64,000 bases of DNA from Hirsutella rhossiliensis (GCF_020360975.1 NW_025408684.1:930001-994000), one strand, 5' to 3'; positions 32,345 to 45,360 are shown, numbered from the stretch's first letter. Translations and numbers: made by a program. The notes: generated by a model from the letters alone, not told the origin.

Positions 32345-33894
32345 TAATAAGTTTCTTTTTTTATCTTTTTTTATAGTATAAAAAAAGAATAATATTAATA
32401 ATATTATAAATATTTCTATCTTTACTTTAAGAACTAAGGATAAAAAGAGGTAGCGATAAAAAGGTCGCTATATAGGCTATAGTAGTAAATCTTATTAGTT
32501 TTAAAGTACCTAAGCTAAGAAGTATAGGTAAATATACTTTAAGTAATAAAAGGGTATATACGCTATCTTAAGGTATATAAGTAAAAGCGGAATTTTAGGA
32601 AATTAAGGAATTATATAAGTCTATATAATAGAAAGGAAGCAGGAGTATAAGGTAGGATTTTTAATAGAATTTATTAGTAATATATTAGTATATAGAAGAG
32701 GTATTAAAGTTAATAATCCTCTATCTATCTACTAGCGGATATACTATCTTAAATAGATAATTATAGCTAAACGGAAGAACCTTTTAGGACTAGATTTAGG
32801 CTACTATATAGCCCTAAGACTAAGGAATTTAGTAATACCTTAAGTATATTAAGAAGTATCTTAGTTCTACTAATATTTATATTTAAAGGAGGTTAGTCGT
32901 ACTAGTATTTTTAAGAGGTCTTAGCTAGTATTTTAAGCTAGCTCTATTTCTTCGATTCCCGATTATATAATAACTAGCAACCCGTTTAATATATAATAAC
33001 GTGTAAATTAATAAGCGATCCTTACTCTATAATATAAGATTTTATCTATAATTATTATACTACTTATTAGCTTATATAATTAAGAGAGTATATTATAGCT
33101 ACTTTATTTATAGTAGGAATACCGTTCCTTATATACTAAGATAAAAAAAAGGTTAAATTTAATAATAATAACTCTAGTAATAAGTAATCTTAGTAATACT
33201 TTTATAGGCTTTATTAGCGTTCCCTTATATATAATAGTAGCTACTATATAAATAGGATATATACTAATAGCGATTAAAAAGGTAGCTAAGATATAAGAAG
33301 GCCGTTAATATAATATAACTATAGTAAAAGGGAGTGCTTATATAGCTTTATATAAAAAAAAGTAAAGCTTTATATACTAAAGTACTATCTCTTATATTAT
33401 AATACTAAGAGCTACTACTATATACTAATATAAAAAGGGTAGGATATTATAAGATTACTAAAGCTAGCTATATATTATTTTATATACTTTTACTTTTAAG
33501 CTATAAGTATTAAAGCTTAACTCTTAAAGCGCGGCTCCTACTAATAATATAGTTTATCTAAGAAGCTTACTTAAGAAGGTATTATATATTATTTACTAAT
33601 GTTTTTTCTACGACTAAGTATATATAGTTTATATAAGGGTTTTATCCCTTTAAGCGTAGTATTAAGTATTATTTAAAAGCGCGCTTTTTTAAAAGCTAGG
33701 TAAGGGTATAATATAAAGGCTTTTGCCTTATATAGGCTTAGACTAAGGTTTAAGCTAAGTTTATATATAAGTAGCCTCCGCGCTTATATAAGCTAGGCTT
33801 ATACTTTTCTTTTTTTTCCTTATAAATTATTAACTTTCTTTTAATAAACTATACTTAAGCTTATACTTTTACTTACTTTATAATACTTCTTAAG
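32345..33894 (+). mobile_element. Rep-E copy 1, left-truncated
   Basis: Matches 45942-46899 from the shared AAGTTTCTTTTTTTAT start to the shared TTACTTACTTTATAATA end, once the 570-bp insertion at 32561-33130 is removed. No domain is recognised. The last 180 bases (33712-33894) equal the direct terminal repeats of copy 2. Non-autonomous LTR element is the best guess. Confidence 0.55.
32561..33130 (+). mobile_element. 570-bp insertion (probable solo LTR) in Rep-E
   Basis: Interrupts Rep-E inside a TATATA stretch that is continuous at 46145-46160. A reversed copy of nearly the same length lies at 43489-44060. Both flanks read TATAC, which would be a 5-bp target duplication, but the TA repeats make the ends uncertain. 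It keeps a few CpA/TpG sites (near 32639, 32979, 33002). Confidence 0.55.
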
Positions 33895-34153
33895 TAAAAT
33901 AAGCTAAACTATATTATCCTTAAGTCTTATAAGGTTATAAGTTTACTTAACTACTTAGGAAAGGTCTTTAAAAAGCTATATACTACTTAGCTAAGCTATT
34001 TAGTTAATATAGCTAGGCTTTTAAACCTTATATAGCTAAGGGGATAAAAATAATAGTTAGCTATATATATAACCTTCCTCCTTTTATACTATATTTAAAA
34101 GAAGTAAGAGTTAATTAAAAAGGCTATTATTAATACCCTTTTATTAAAAAAAT
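33895..34153 (+). mobile_element. LINE2 reverse transcriptase fragment (fingers)
   Basis: The + frame reads SYKVISLLNYLGKVFKKLYT then a run toward LxLRG, which fits the fungal LINE RT block SYRPI(A/S)LLNxLGKxxE...GGR. It is cut at 34154 by LINE1-B. The downstream palm region is not found after 43394, so some of it is lost. Confidence 0.6.
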
Positions 34154-34730
34154 CTTCTCGCGAAATTAATATATACCTATAATAAGTATATATCGCGACT
34201 AAAATACTAACTAATACTAGGAATTAATTTAGCGGTATCGATTACCCTTAGTAACGATATTACGCCGAGGCTAAGAGGTAGGTAGATATAGTAGCGGCTA
34301 TTAATATACTAGGCTTAATTAAAGCGTATAGCGTAAAGAGATATTACTTAAATTTATATACCTTAATAAGGTAAGTTAATAAACCTAAAGTAGCGATATA
34401 ATACTAGCTTAAGCGCCGAGCGACCTTATAGAAAAAGCGGTATATAATAAACTAGCGGGCTTTATCCTAAGTATATAGTTTAGTAGGGTATAGGTAGTAG
34501 TCGAATAGCTCTTTAATATAAAGAGCCGCGCTAGTAGCGCGTTATTAGCGGTACTCTACGCCGACGAAAGCTTTAAAACGATAATCTAAGAAGTAATTAA
34601 GGAGGTAGTTAAGGAAGAACTCCGCTTAAGTATTACTTTAAGCTTAAGGGGCCCTAAGCGAACCTAGGCCGCGGTTATAGCTAAGACTAAAGAACTAACT
34701 TAATATAAAGCTATAGTAAAATAGGTCCTA

Positions 34731-36599
34731 AGTTAGCACCCCTAGCTTCTAGCACCCCTTACTTCTAGCACCTCCCTATATTACTATTACGTTAACTACC
34801 TACTATATCGTAACTACGTTTTCTTATATATCTCTTATTTAATAATTATAAAATAAATATTATTCGAATTAGCAATGCCTTATCTTTCTAAATATACTAA
34901 AAACTAGCTCTAAGAAGCGCTTAAAGCTATTAATAATAGTATACCTTAGCTTTAAGCTAGTTATAAGTAGGGTATTCTAAGAATAACCCTTTAAACGCGT
35001 CTTAAAGGAGCCCTACTTATAAAGGAGGTAAAAGAGGTATCTTAAAGGCTTAGTTAAGAGTAGGAAAAACACCTTTATAAATAGGTTCTTACTTAAGCGG
35101 CCCTTAGGCTATCTTTAATATATTATTAACTTAGGGAATTTACTAGCTATATTATTATAGCTAGTAAAGACCCCCGCCCGCTTAAAAAACACTAGGTTTT
35201 AAGCTTTTTAGCCTAAAACCTAGAGATTAGTATAATTAAAGGTAAATCTCTTAATTCTACTTATATTAACGGCGCCTTTATTAGCGGGATTAAGGAATAG
35301 TTTTAATTACTTAAGCTACTAGCTATATAGGCAATCCTACTAGAATCACGCTTTAATATAGACGAAATAAGTATCTTTAAGGGCCTTAGCTATAACGGGC
35401 TAGTACTAGGGAGCTTAAAAAGGAAGGAGGCTATTAAAAAGCGGCTTAGATCGCGTTATTAAACTATAATCGTTAAATACGTCTCTATAATAGGCTAGGC
35501 CTTAACCCCCCTTATAATCTTTAAGGGCTAGGACCTCTAATAGTAATAGTTACCTAATAAACTCGATTTTCTAAAGGATTAGGACTTTATTACTTCCTTA
35601 AAGGGCTAGATAAGCGATTCTATCGCTATTTAATAGCTTAAGTAAGTATTTATCCCTTAAATAAGGCGCTACCTATAAGGGAACGTTCTCCTTATTATTA
35701 ATAGCTATAAGAGCTATTAGACCAACGATTTTATATATAAATGCTTTAAGAATCGTATTTATCTTCTTTTTCTATTAGTATACTCCTCCTATATCCTTTA
35801 ACCTTTTAATATCTTAGTTTTCTTACTAATTAAGGCTGCTTATTAACGTTAACTTAAAAAAATCGTATCTTTTAACGATATAGCGCTAATTAGTAAGGCT
35901 ACCTTCCTCTAAGTATATTATTAGGCCTAGTAAGCCGGTCTAACTAAAAAGAATATTAAGGGCGGGTAGTATAGGTTAAGAATATAGCTAGTTAATATAG
36001 TAAAGCCCTTACTAAGCCGGTTTATCTTATTATAGCTATTAACGCTATTAACGCTATTAAAAAGAAAGAATTCTAGTACCCTACCTATTTATAATACCCT
36101 TAAAACGCTTAAACGATTATAAGAAGTCCGTTGCTTTATTATAAGGCTAGAAAACCGCGGTTAAGTTAACTATATAATCTAACTACTCTTTAGTAAGGTT
36201 AGCTATAGCCTTAATAAGTAAAATTAGTAGCTTATAGCCTCCTAACTTTAAATATAATAGCTAAAGTATTAATTATATTATTTATAGCCTTAAAAATAAA
36301 AAAAGGTCCCTTAGGACCTTAATAGGCGGTTTATATAAATTAAATAAGTTATAAAGATAAAGAAATAGCTTAAGTATATACTTAAGCTAGCTACCGCCGC
36401 TATAGCTAATTAGAACGTAGGATTTAAAGCTCTTTATAATAGCTAGTAGCTAGAGTAGCTAGAAACATTAAATTTAATTATTATAATATTAAAATACGGC
36501 TTTAATTACGTTTAAAATATACCTACCTTAGTACTATAAAGGGTGCCGGAAGTAAGGGGTGCCGGAAGTAAGGGGTGCCGGAAGCTAGGGGTACTAACT
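34731..36599 (+). mobile_element. Pogo/Fot1 transposon copy 2, 1869 bp, in LINE1-B
   Basis: Inserted at TA (34729-34730 and 36600-36601); copies A and C read straight through. Terminal repeats of at least 42 bp start AGTTAGYACCCCTAGCTTC. The transposase frame starts at ATG 34875 and parallels copy 1 (MPYLSKYTKN..., then FNIDE with the following TG changed). The interior is heavily RIPed, but both terminal repeats keep CpA/TpG. Confidence 0.88.
36541..36588 (+). repeat. Three 16-bp subterminal repeats in pogo copy 2
   Basis: GGGTGCCGGAAGTAAG recurs with a 16-bp period starting at 36541, 36557 and 36573 (the last ends GAAGCT). The left terminal repeat has two or three related units on the other strand. 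Such iterated units are candidate transposase binding sites. They retain TpG, unlike the flanking DNA. Confidence 0.75.
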
Positions 36600-39500
36600 T
36601 ACGACGCTATAAATATAAGATTATTATAGTCTTTATTAAAGCGCCGCTTAAAATCCTAAGCCGCGAACTAAAGGATATAGTAAAAGCGGTAAATATAGCC
36701 TTAAAAGCTATAAGCGCTATAGTAGTAAGGCGTCTTTAAAGTAAAAATATTACGGTTATATTTAATACTATAGTAAGAGCCTATTAAAAGGACTAAGGCT
36801 AGGTTAAGGCTATATTTAAACTAAAAGCTATAATTACCTACTACGTATATATAGTAGTCGCTAAGAATATCCTCTTAAAGGTAGCGATAGTAAATAAGGA
36901 GCGATTACTTTATAAGATTATTAAAGTAAATAAAGTTAAGGTCTTTTAGGCCTAAGCGCTATACCCTTAATCTAAGATATCGATAGCGATAACTATACTT
37001 ATTAAGGTTAATAGCTTAAAAGAGGCTAATAAGCTCTATAACCTAAGCTTAGTCCTTAAAATATAAATCTTTTAATATAAACCCTATAATAAGTCGGTCT
37101 AACTATAAAGGTACTATAATTATTATAAGTATAGCTATATTACTAAATAATATATATTAATATAACTCTATAGTTAATATAAGAGTATAGTATATAATAA
37201 AGGCAAGGATAAATATAAAGCTAAGAAGGGTAAAATCCCTTATAACTATATTTTATATTAAAAGGACTACTTATTATAAACCTAAACTTACCTTATAGCG
37301 AATAAAGCCTAGGAAAAAGTAAGGGAAAACTACTTATAATAACTTTAATAGTTTATAAATACCTAGATATACGCTAAGTAATAAGTGCTCCTTACTATCG
37401 AAACCTAGGGCGTTCTTAAATCGACCGCGGTCTAAAAGTAAAGACTAAGTAGACCGTGCTAAGATATAAGGTCGAGCTTAAGATACCCGCCGGCTAGTAA
37501 GGCTAAGGAGGCCGAACTAACTATAAACGATATCTATAGGTATAGTAAATAAAGAAGCGCTAAGAGATAAAGCGCCTCCTTTTTTATATAAATAACCCCT
37601 TTTACCTTAACTTTACTTATATATAACTAAAAGTACTATTTTAGAATATATAAAAGAGATATAAGTTAGCTTAGTTAGCGCTTTACTACTAAGCTAGCTT
37701 TAACTTAATAGTATTATAAGAAGTAAAAGCTATACTAAGAGGCGGCCCCCCCCCTTTTAAAGCGGCGCCCTATAGCTTAGTCTATAAAGAGGGGAGGTAT
37801 ATACTATACGTATATAAAAGGCTTAAGCTAAGGACTTAGTCGCCTTAGTTTAAACTAAACTAAAGTAAGGTAATTTTTAAGGATAGTATTAAATTATATA
37901 TAATTTACTTATTACTAAGGGCTATAAGGGCTAGAGTATTATATAACCTAAGCGTAATTAAACTAAAGTACCTTATAATAATAATAAGGGACTTTAATAT
38001 TTATTACCTACTTTAAGATAGATATAATAAAACCTTAGATAGCGCGATATAACTTATATAAGAGGTAATAAGATTATAACTTAAACTCGCTACTTTAAGA
38101 GGGGAATATATAAGATTTTTCTATAGCTAAAGGGATAGTACTATTAACCTAGCTTAAGTAATGCTAAAAACTAAGATATAGTATATTAAGCTTAACTTAA
38201 ACCTTACTAAGTTAAACTATATCCCTTAAACTATTATATTATAGGTTAATACCTAAGCTTAGGTACTTAAACTAGCCTTAAGGTAAAAAGAAGTAAAGGT
38301 AAAGCTAGTTAAAGCTAAGACTATATCTTAGTTAGGATTATACTAGCTAACGCTCTAAACGCTTTAGGATATTAACTAAGACTTAAACTATATCTTTACT
38401 ACTTTAATATAGATCGCGATAGCTATAGTTCCGCGCTAAAGGGTAAGTATTACCTAAGGGTAACGTATAGTTTACCTTAAAGGTAGGGAGGGTAATAAGG
38501 GAAGCTAAGAGGGTAAGGAGGAAGTATAGGCGGGAAAGGAGTAAGGTAAACTAGGTAGACCTATATAAGGCGTTTATAGCTTAGAAGTAGACTATTTATA
38601 AAGTAAAGAGGGCTTATTAACGCGAGTTCTTAAAAGAATTTAGCGCTAATAATACTAAGCTTTAAAATATAAAGAGGTAAGCTAGCCTCTATAATAGGCT
38701 ATTACTAAAACCGACCTATATCCCGCTATTAGTTAAGGAGGGTAAGGACCGATTAATAGAAACCTTTAAAGGGAATGCTTAGATATTAGCCGCTAAGTTC
38801 TTCTTACTAAAGGTAGGTATAACTTAAGAGCTACCTTAGCTTATAGCTAAGGCGACCTTTATAGTTAATTAATAGATCTAGCTAGCTAATATTATAGCGG
38901 CGCTAAGTAAGATAGTAAGCTAAAAAGTAGCGGGCTTAAATAGCGTCCCCTTAAGGTTTATTAAGAAGTATAAACTAGCCTTAGTTTAATAACTAGCTAT
39001 AATCTTTAACGCCTATACCTAACTCTTATATTTCTTAGAATAGTTTTATAGCGCGAAAATAATAGTAATCTAAAAGCTAGGTAAGAGGCTAGAAGCCTAT
39101 TATATAGTAAGGGGATAGAGACTAATTTCCCTCTTACTTATAATAGGGAAAGTACTTAAATAGATAATAGCCTAAAAGATTATAAGAGTAATAAAAGCGA
39201 ACGATATCTTATTAAATAGATAAATAGGAAATAAGAAAGAGCGCTTTATAAAGGTAGCGATCTTATTAGTAATAGAACTAATATATATAACCTAAGCTTA
39301 AAAGAGTATTATATTATTTTTATAGCTAGATATTAAAGGCATATTTAATATAGTTAACTATAATAAGCTTATAAGGGAACTAAGGCTTTAAAGATACCTT
39401 AGATAGCTTATAAGCTTAATATAAAGCTTTATAAGTAATAAAAGATCGACCCTTTACTTTAATAAGAAGACCTTAAAGCTAACTTAAGTATTAATAGGAG

Positions 39501-41159
39501 TCCTTTAAAGCTCCCTCTTATCCTTAATCTTATATTTATACTATATAACCCCCTTATATAAGAGGCTTAGTATAATATATAGTATTTATATTATTAGCTT
39601 TACCGATAATATAAATATAGTTAGTATTAAACTTAATAAGGTAATAATAATAGTATACTTAGAAGAGGCCTAAAAGGTATATATAGAGTAAGCGGCTAAG
39701 TTTATAGTTACTTTTAAACTATTAAAAAGTAAGTTAATATACTTTATATAAAAGAGATAAGTAATAATAACGCTAGTTTACCTTAAGACTAACGTAGTAA
39801 TATTAGTCTAAGAGGCCCGCTTACTAAGAGTTTAGGTATACTAAAAACTATACTAAAAAGTATACTTAAAATAGCTTTAGGCGAAGATAAAGTACTAGAC
39901 TATAGCCTTAATTAAGCTTATATTATCTATATAAAGCTATACCTTACTATATACTAAGGAAGTTTATATTAAGGTAATCTAGTCTTAAATCTTTTATACT
40001 ATAGTTATATTTTATAAGATAATACTTATAAGAGGGAAACTATATAAGATCGTATAGGACTTAGTATAGGACTAGTTAGCTTACCTTTAAGTAGTAATAA
40101 GCGCTTACTACGCGACCTTAGTCTACTAAGTAAAAGCGGAGGTATAGGTGCCTTTAATTAACCTTTACCTAAACTAAAGAATAATAAATACCCTTTAAAG
40201 GTTAAAGGATTTAAGGCTCTTAAGCTAAATTTAATATATATTTAATATAGTTATAAGTATACTTAAGAGGAAGCGATACTAAAGAGTAAGTAGGCCCTTA
40301 GCGGCGTTATTACCTAGTAAGCCCCCTCTTATAGAGGAGATAAAAAGGGTCTAGAGCTAGATAGGATTAAACGACCTCTTAGATAAAGCTAGGTTACTTA
40401 AAAGGCTAAATAAGGAATAGGCCGCTTAATAAAATATTAAGGAAAACGTAATCTAATAATACTAAACTACCCTTTACCCTACTAACTTCTTACTATAGTT
40501 CGATAAGGTAATAACGCTAGACTATTATAAGGGCCTCTTTAAGTATATTAGTATAGTAATTACTTAGATATATATAAGAAAGATTAAGCTTAATAACTTC
40601 CTCTTTAACTAATAGGTCCTTAGTATAGTCTTACTAATATATACTTATAAATAAAAATAAGATACTATTTACTATATAATAATTAATTATCTATTAATAA
40701 AGGAGGTAAGAGAGTCCCTTTTAATATAGGCCTAGGATATAGGTAATATAAAAGCAGGCTTTTATAAGAAAAAGAGAGCAGCGCTACTAGTATAATAGTT
40801 CCTTTACTTAAGTAAGCTTTACTAGTTCGACCTAGCTTAGAGGCTATATATAGATATACTAGATAATAAGGCTAGGGCCGCGCTAGAGATAAAGCGGCCT
40901 TAAACTAAGACTACTTTAGCTAACTACCTCTTTTATTAAAGCGACTTAAGAAAGGGAAAGGACTTATAATAATAAGTTTAAAGTATTAACTAAATTAAAC
41001 CTAAACTAAGTATAAACCTCGCCGCTTAAACTATAGACTAAATAAAACTAATATAACTTAACTAAGCTAGCCTTAATAGCTATAAAATAAAACTTACTAT
41101 TAAAAGACTATAATTAAATAAGACTTAACCTAAAACTAAACTAAGATAGAGCTAATAAC

Positions 41160-42620
41160 TAGCCTTAAACTATAACCTTAACTTAACTTATTAGTAGTAA
41201 TATTTACTTTATTATTATAGCGGGAATAATAAGACCCCCTTAAGGTAGTATATAAGGTATAAGAGGGAGTAACCTAAGACTTATAAGGAGTATAGGGACT
41301 ACTACTACTATATAAAGCCTAATAGCGACCGGCTAAGCTTAACCTTAAACCTAAACTAAAGCTAGTTTAGATAGCTAGCTTATAAGATAAAGTAACGACT
41401 AAGGTCTATATTAAGGTAGGACCTATACTAGTAGCGGCGTAAAGGCATTTACTATAGCTTATACTATAACTATAAATCTAATTAAGGTTAAGACTAACGA
41501 CGATCTTAGCTAAAACTAAACTATAATAGCTATAAAAACGCTATTAAATAAAGTTAAGAGCGTTAGTAGGGTTAGTAGGCGATATAAAATAAGGGCGCTT
41601 TAAAGTAAGCTTAGCGCTAAGAGAACTACTAGGCTAAGACTTAGCGTTAGAGCTAAGGGGGGGTAATATAATAGTCTCTTATATTAGTTTTAAGATAACT
41701 ATAAGTATAGTAATAGTAGCGGACTCCTTAGCCTTAGCCTTAAATAGACCCTTAGATATAATAGCTACCTTACCCTTACTTTTACCCTTACCCTTCTTCT
41801 TATTAAAAAGGGCTAAGGCTAGATTAAGCTTAGTAAGGTTAAAACCACTACCCTTATTATTATAGTTATTACTAGTTATAAGATAGAAATAGTTAGTAAG
41901 ATCGTTAACTATTATAAAAGTCTTTTAAGTAACTAAGAGTAACTTAGGCCTAACCTAAGCTAAGGTCTTAATAATATCGTTAAACTCTCTTAGGTATTTC
42001 TCTAAGGACTTATATATATAGCGGGTATTATTTATAAAACGGGTAAAAGCTAAGGTAAGTATCTTAATATTTTTAGTAACTATAGCTAAACTAAGAGCGG
42101 ACTTACTTAATACGCCCTTACTTTTAGCGGTAAGGGCCTTTTAATTAATATATATATAAGTTTCTAAAGTAATATAGTAAAGGCGTTCCTATACTAAGCC
42201 CTTTATAAGGGAGGGGCTATTAACCTTAGACTATACTTAGTAGAGGGTATAAGCGGCCTTTTTACTATTAAAGGTAATCTAGAACTTAGATTAGTACTAA
42301 ACTTAAACCGAACTATAGTAAGGCGGGGTTACTTACTTAGTAATAAAACTAATTAAAGTTAGCGTAAGCGATATATACTTTAGCTTTTATAGTTAGTAAA
42401 GTTAATAAAAAGTATTAAAAGTAAGACTATCCTAAGATAAAACTAGGACTAATACTTATAAGACTAGTTTTAATAGCCGGTAAAGGACTTATAGGTAAGC
42501 TCGCTAGTAAGGCGCCTAATATATATAAAATAAGGGATAGAGCGTTCCGATCCTATTATAGTAGCGACTTTCTTATAAAGAGGGGGCTTTAAAGGAGGCG
42601 AGCCGCTACTACCTAAGTCG
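41160..42620 (-). pseudogene. Antisense ORF3 of LINE1-B, unknown function
   Basis: Best-preserved copy of the antisense frame. From about 42600 down to 41700 one minus-strand phase runs through with isolated TAA/TAG only. It includes a coherent helical stretch (SLEKYLREFNDIIKTLA), an NDLTNYFY motif, a Lys/Gly basic run (KKKGKGKSKGKV) and then a Ser/Pro/Thr-rich tail. The start codon, like all ATGs here, is lost. I recognise no family. Its upstream side faces the LINE 3' end, so a promoter would have to lie in about 42650-43390. Confidence 0.5.
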
Positions 42621-43394
42621 GCTTCTTAGTTAGATATAGCGATATAATAGTAAATAAACTAAATATAGTATAAGGGAGAACTAAGGATATAAAAATAATA
42701 TAAGTAAGGAGCTAAGGCTTATATAAGTAAGGATAAATAAAGAGGTAAAAGGAGATAAGAATAAAACTATAAGGGAAGGGTAAGTATATATATACGCGAG
42801 CTAGGCGCGCGTAATTAGTAATTATATAATAGATAGTAAATATAGGCTACCATACCCTTAATTAAGAAGTTATATAGCTAGATAAGAACCGATTTTCGAT
42901 TAATAGAGCTAGCTAACTAAATTTTAATTAGCTAGCCCTACCTAGGAGCGACCTATACTAGCGCCCGGCCTAGTAACTAGATATTACTTACCTTACTAAC
43001 TAATAGACTAATAGGCTAACGCGGCCGCTACCGCGGCTATATAGTAGTAGCGCGGGAGCTATAGAGAATAAAGGCGCCTATAAGCTAGGCCCCTTAAAGA
43101 GAGACTACTACTTATAACCCTAGGCCTAGGCTTGCGAGCCCGGTCCGCGGCCGCTTAAGATAGTAGCGGCTAAAGGCTAAGAGGGCCTACGCTAAAAAGT
43201 AAATATATAGGAGAAGCCCGCGGTAGCTAGCGTAAATTTCCTATATACTATTACTATAATATCGTTTAAGGTAGACCTATATTAAAAGAGGGGAGGGTTT
43301 TCCCTTAAGTACTTTAGTTTTTCCTTTTTATTTAATATCGAAGTTTTAGATACCTTTAGCTAGGTCCCTAGTATAATTTTAATAATAATAATAC

Positions 43395-43488
43395 TACTTA
43401 GCTAGCTTAGCTAGCTTAAAAGATTTTAGGTTATAGCCCTTAGCCTTTTATATTAATAGCTTTAAGGGGTACCTTAAATAGTTCTTTA
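43395..43488. other. Short unassigned stretch between LINE1-B and the 570-bp repeat
   Basis: 94 bases rich in TAGCTAGC. It follows the LINE1-B tail directly. It may be LINE2 sequence, but is too short and mutated to tell. Confidence 0.3.
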
Positions 43489-44060
43489 TTATAAAGAATA
43501 GTATTTTCCTATTATAAATAAAGTAGCTATAATATACTCTTTTAATTATATAAGCTAATAAGTAGTATATTACTTATAGATAAAATCCTAGTTTATAAAG
43601 TAAGAATCGCTTATTATTTTATATATTATTATATATTAAACGGGTTATTAGTTATTATATAATTAGGAATTAAAAGAATAAAGCTAGCTTAAAATATTAG
43701 CTAAGACCTTTTAAAAATACTAGTATAACGAGCCTCTTTTAAATATAAATATTAATAGAACTAAGATACTTTTAGCTATACTTAAGGTATTACTAAATTC
43801 CTTAGTTTTATAGATATATAATAGCTTAAATCTAGTCTTAAAAGGTTCTTTTATTTAGCTATAATTATCTATATAAGGTAGTATATCTACTAGTAAATAG
43901 AAAAAGAATTATTATTTTTAATACCTCTTTTATATATTAATAATATACTAATAAGTTCCGTTATAAATTCTACCTTATACTCTTTCTTCCCTTTTATTAT
44001 ATAGTCTTATATAATTCCTTAGTATTTTAAAATTCTAGTATTACTTATATACTTTAAGAC
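43489..44060 (-). mobile_element. 570-bp repeat (probable solo LTR), reversed
   Basis: Reverse complement of 32561-33130 along its full length, from ATAAAGAATAGTATT to ACTTTAAGAC. No coding motif. It separates LINE1-B from the LINE2 3' region. Confidence 0.55.
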
Positions 44061-44944
44061 TTATAAAGACTAACGCTTACTCCTTTTATAAAATAAGCTT
44101 AGAAAATAAGCTTATTAAAATATACTATAAGACTTTAAGGCCCTTAATTAAAGTAGCTAATATAAAGCTATTTATAATACTAAGGGTCTTAAAAGACCTA
44201 GCTAAAAGGCCTTAGCCTTTAAGACTTAGCCCTCTTAACCTTTTTATAAATACCTATATCTTTATAAATAGCTAAGCCGCTATAAGAAAGGTTATAAGTT
44301 TCTTAGACCTAGCTATATATATTAAAAGGCTCTTATTTAGCTTAGAAGCCTTTTATAATATATAGCTATATTAGTACCTTAGCTACTTATAGATCTTTAA
44401 TAATAAGCTAGCTAACTAGCTAGCTAAAAGAGGCTTAAGGGCTCCTACTTAAGGGACCCCCTTAGTATTTATTAACTACTTATAAAGAAAAGTCTAGTAA
44501 GCTACTAAGGACTATTAAAAGAGACTTTAAGCTACTAAGGTAGCTAAAGGCCTTAAGGCTAAGGGCCTAAGTAAGTACTATATATTTATTTAAAAGACTA
44601 CTTACTTAGCCCTTAGCTTAAAAAAAGACCTTATAAAGAAGCTTAAGCTAACCTTCTTAGCTTTTTACTAGCTCCTTTTTAAGGCTAGCCTCTTATTTCC
44701 CTTTTTAAAAAGGATTAATAAAGTAAACTAAGATAAATACCGCTATAGCTAAGAAAGGTATATAGCTAGGCACTTTATCTTAAGGTACTTAAACTATAAA
44801 AAGGAAAGAGAGGTCCTTTACTAAACCTTTAAGAAATAAAAAAGAGCCCTTAGCTTACTTATTTTTTATAGCTTTAAAAAAGAAAAAAAAGCTCTTTTAA
44901 CCTTCTTAACTAAAATAAAGATAAGGATAGCTAAGTAGCTAGAA
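44061..44944 (+). mobile_element. LINE2 RNase H and C-terminal region
   Basis: The + frame shows NNKLANxLAKRGLRAPTQ, matching the end of a LINE RNase H domain (GNExADxLAKxG). Then comes ERYIARHFILRYLNYKKERE, the mutated Cys/His C-terminus also seen at 30180-30240. With 33895-34153 this probably marks one LINE2 copy opened by later insertions. Confidence 0.6.
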
Positions 44945-45110
44945 AAGGAGTAACCTAAGGGCCCTAGGGCTCTTAAAAGGGAAAATTACTATATAAAAGG
45001 AACTAAATTAACCTTTTCTTTATTATTACTTTTATAGCTACCTTTTTCTTAATTAATTATAAGCCCTTAAGCTCTATAGCTAGCTAGGACTACTAATAAA
45101 GGCCTAGGCC
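44945..45110 (+). repeat. Direct duplication, unit 1
   Basis: About 165 bp repeated at 45198-45356 (spacing about 254 bp). Both contain CCTTAAGGGCC-like palindromes, ACTAAATTAACC and TTAATTAATTATA. It lies directly downstream of the LINE2 C-terminus, so it may be a repeated 3' UTR. Confidence 0.65.
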
Positions 45111-45197
45111 CTTACTAGCTTTATTATAGCCTTAGAAGCTATATATAAGTAATAATATATAAAAAAGGATAGAGATAGAGATAGTTAAATAGCTTAA

Positions 45198-45356
45198 AAA
45201 AGAGTAACTTAAGGGCCTTAAGGCCCTTAAAAGGGAAAAGTACTATATAAAAAGAACTAAATTAACCTTTCTTTATCTTTAATTTTATAGCTACCTTTTC
45301 CTTAATTAATTATACGCCCTTAAGCTTTATAGCTAGCTAAGACTACTAATAAACAT
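45198..45356 (+). repeat. Direct duplication, unit 2
   Basis: Second unit of the duplication. What follows unit 1 (GGCCTAGGCCCTTACTAGC) reappears after Rep-E copy 2 at 46905, so Rep-E inserted into this second unit. Confidence 0.6.
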
Positions 45357-45360
45357 TTAA

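Larger units (their letters stand above)
34154..43394 (+). mobile_element. LINE1-B, full length, interrupted by pogo copy 2
   Basis: Same 5' start as copies A and C. Without the 1869-bp pogo and its TA duplication it measures about 7.37 kb. The endonuclease (R/G)DFN box is at about 37988, the RT GVPxGS region at about 39497 and the FADD box (now TD(N)) at about 39596. Its 3' end is an AT-rich (TAA)n-like tail at about 43380-43394, shared with copy C. The antisense ORF3 is at about 41160-42620. Its reading frames carry many RIP stops. Inserted into LINE2 RT. Confidence 0.85.
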
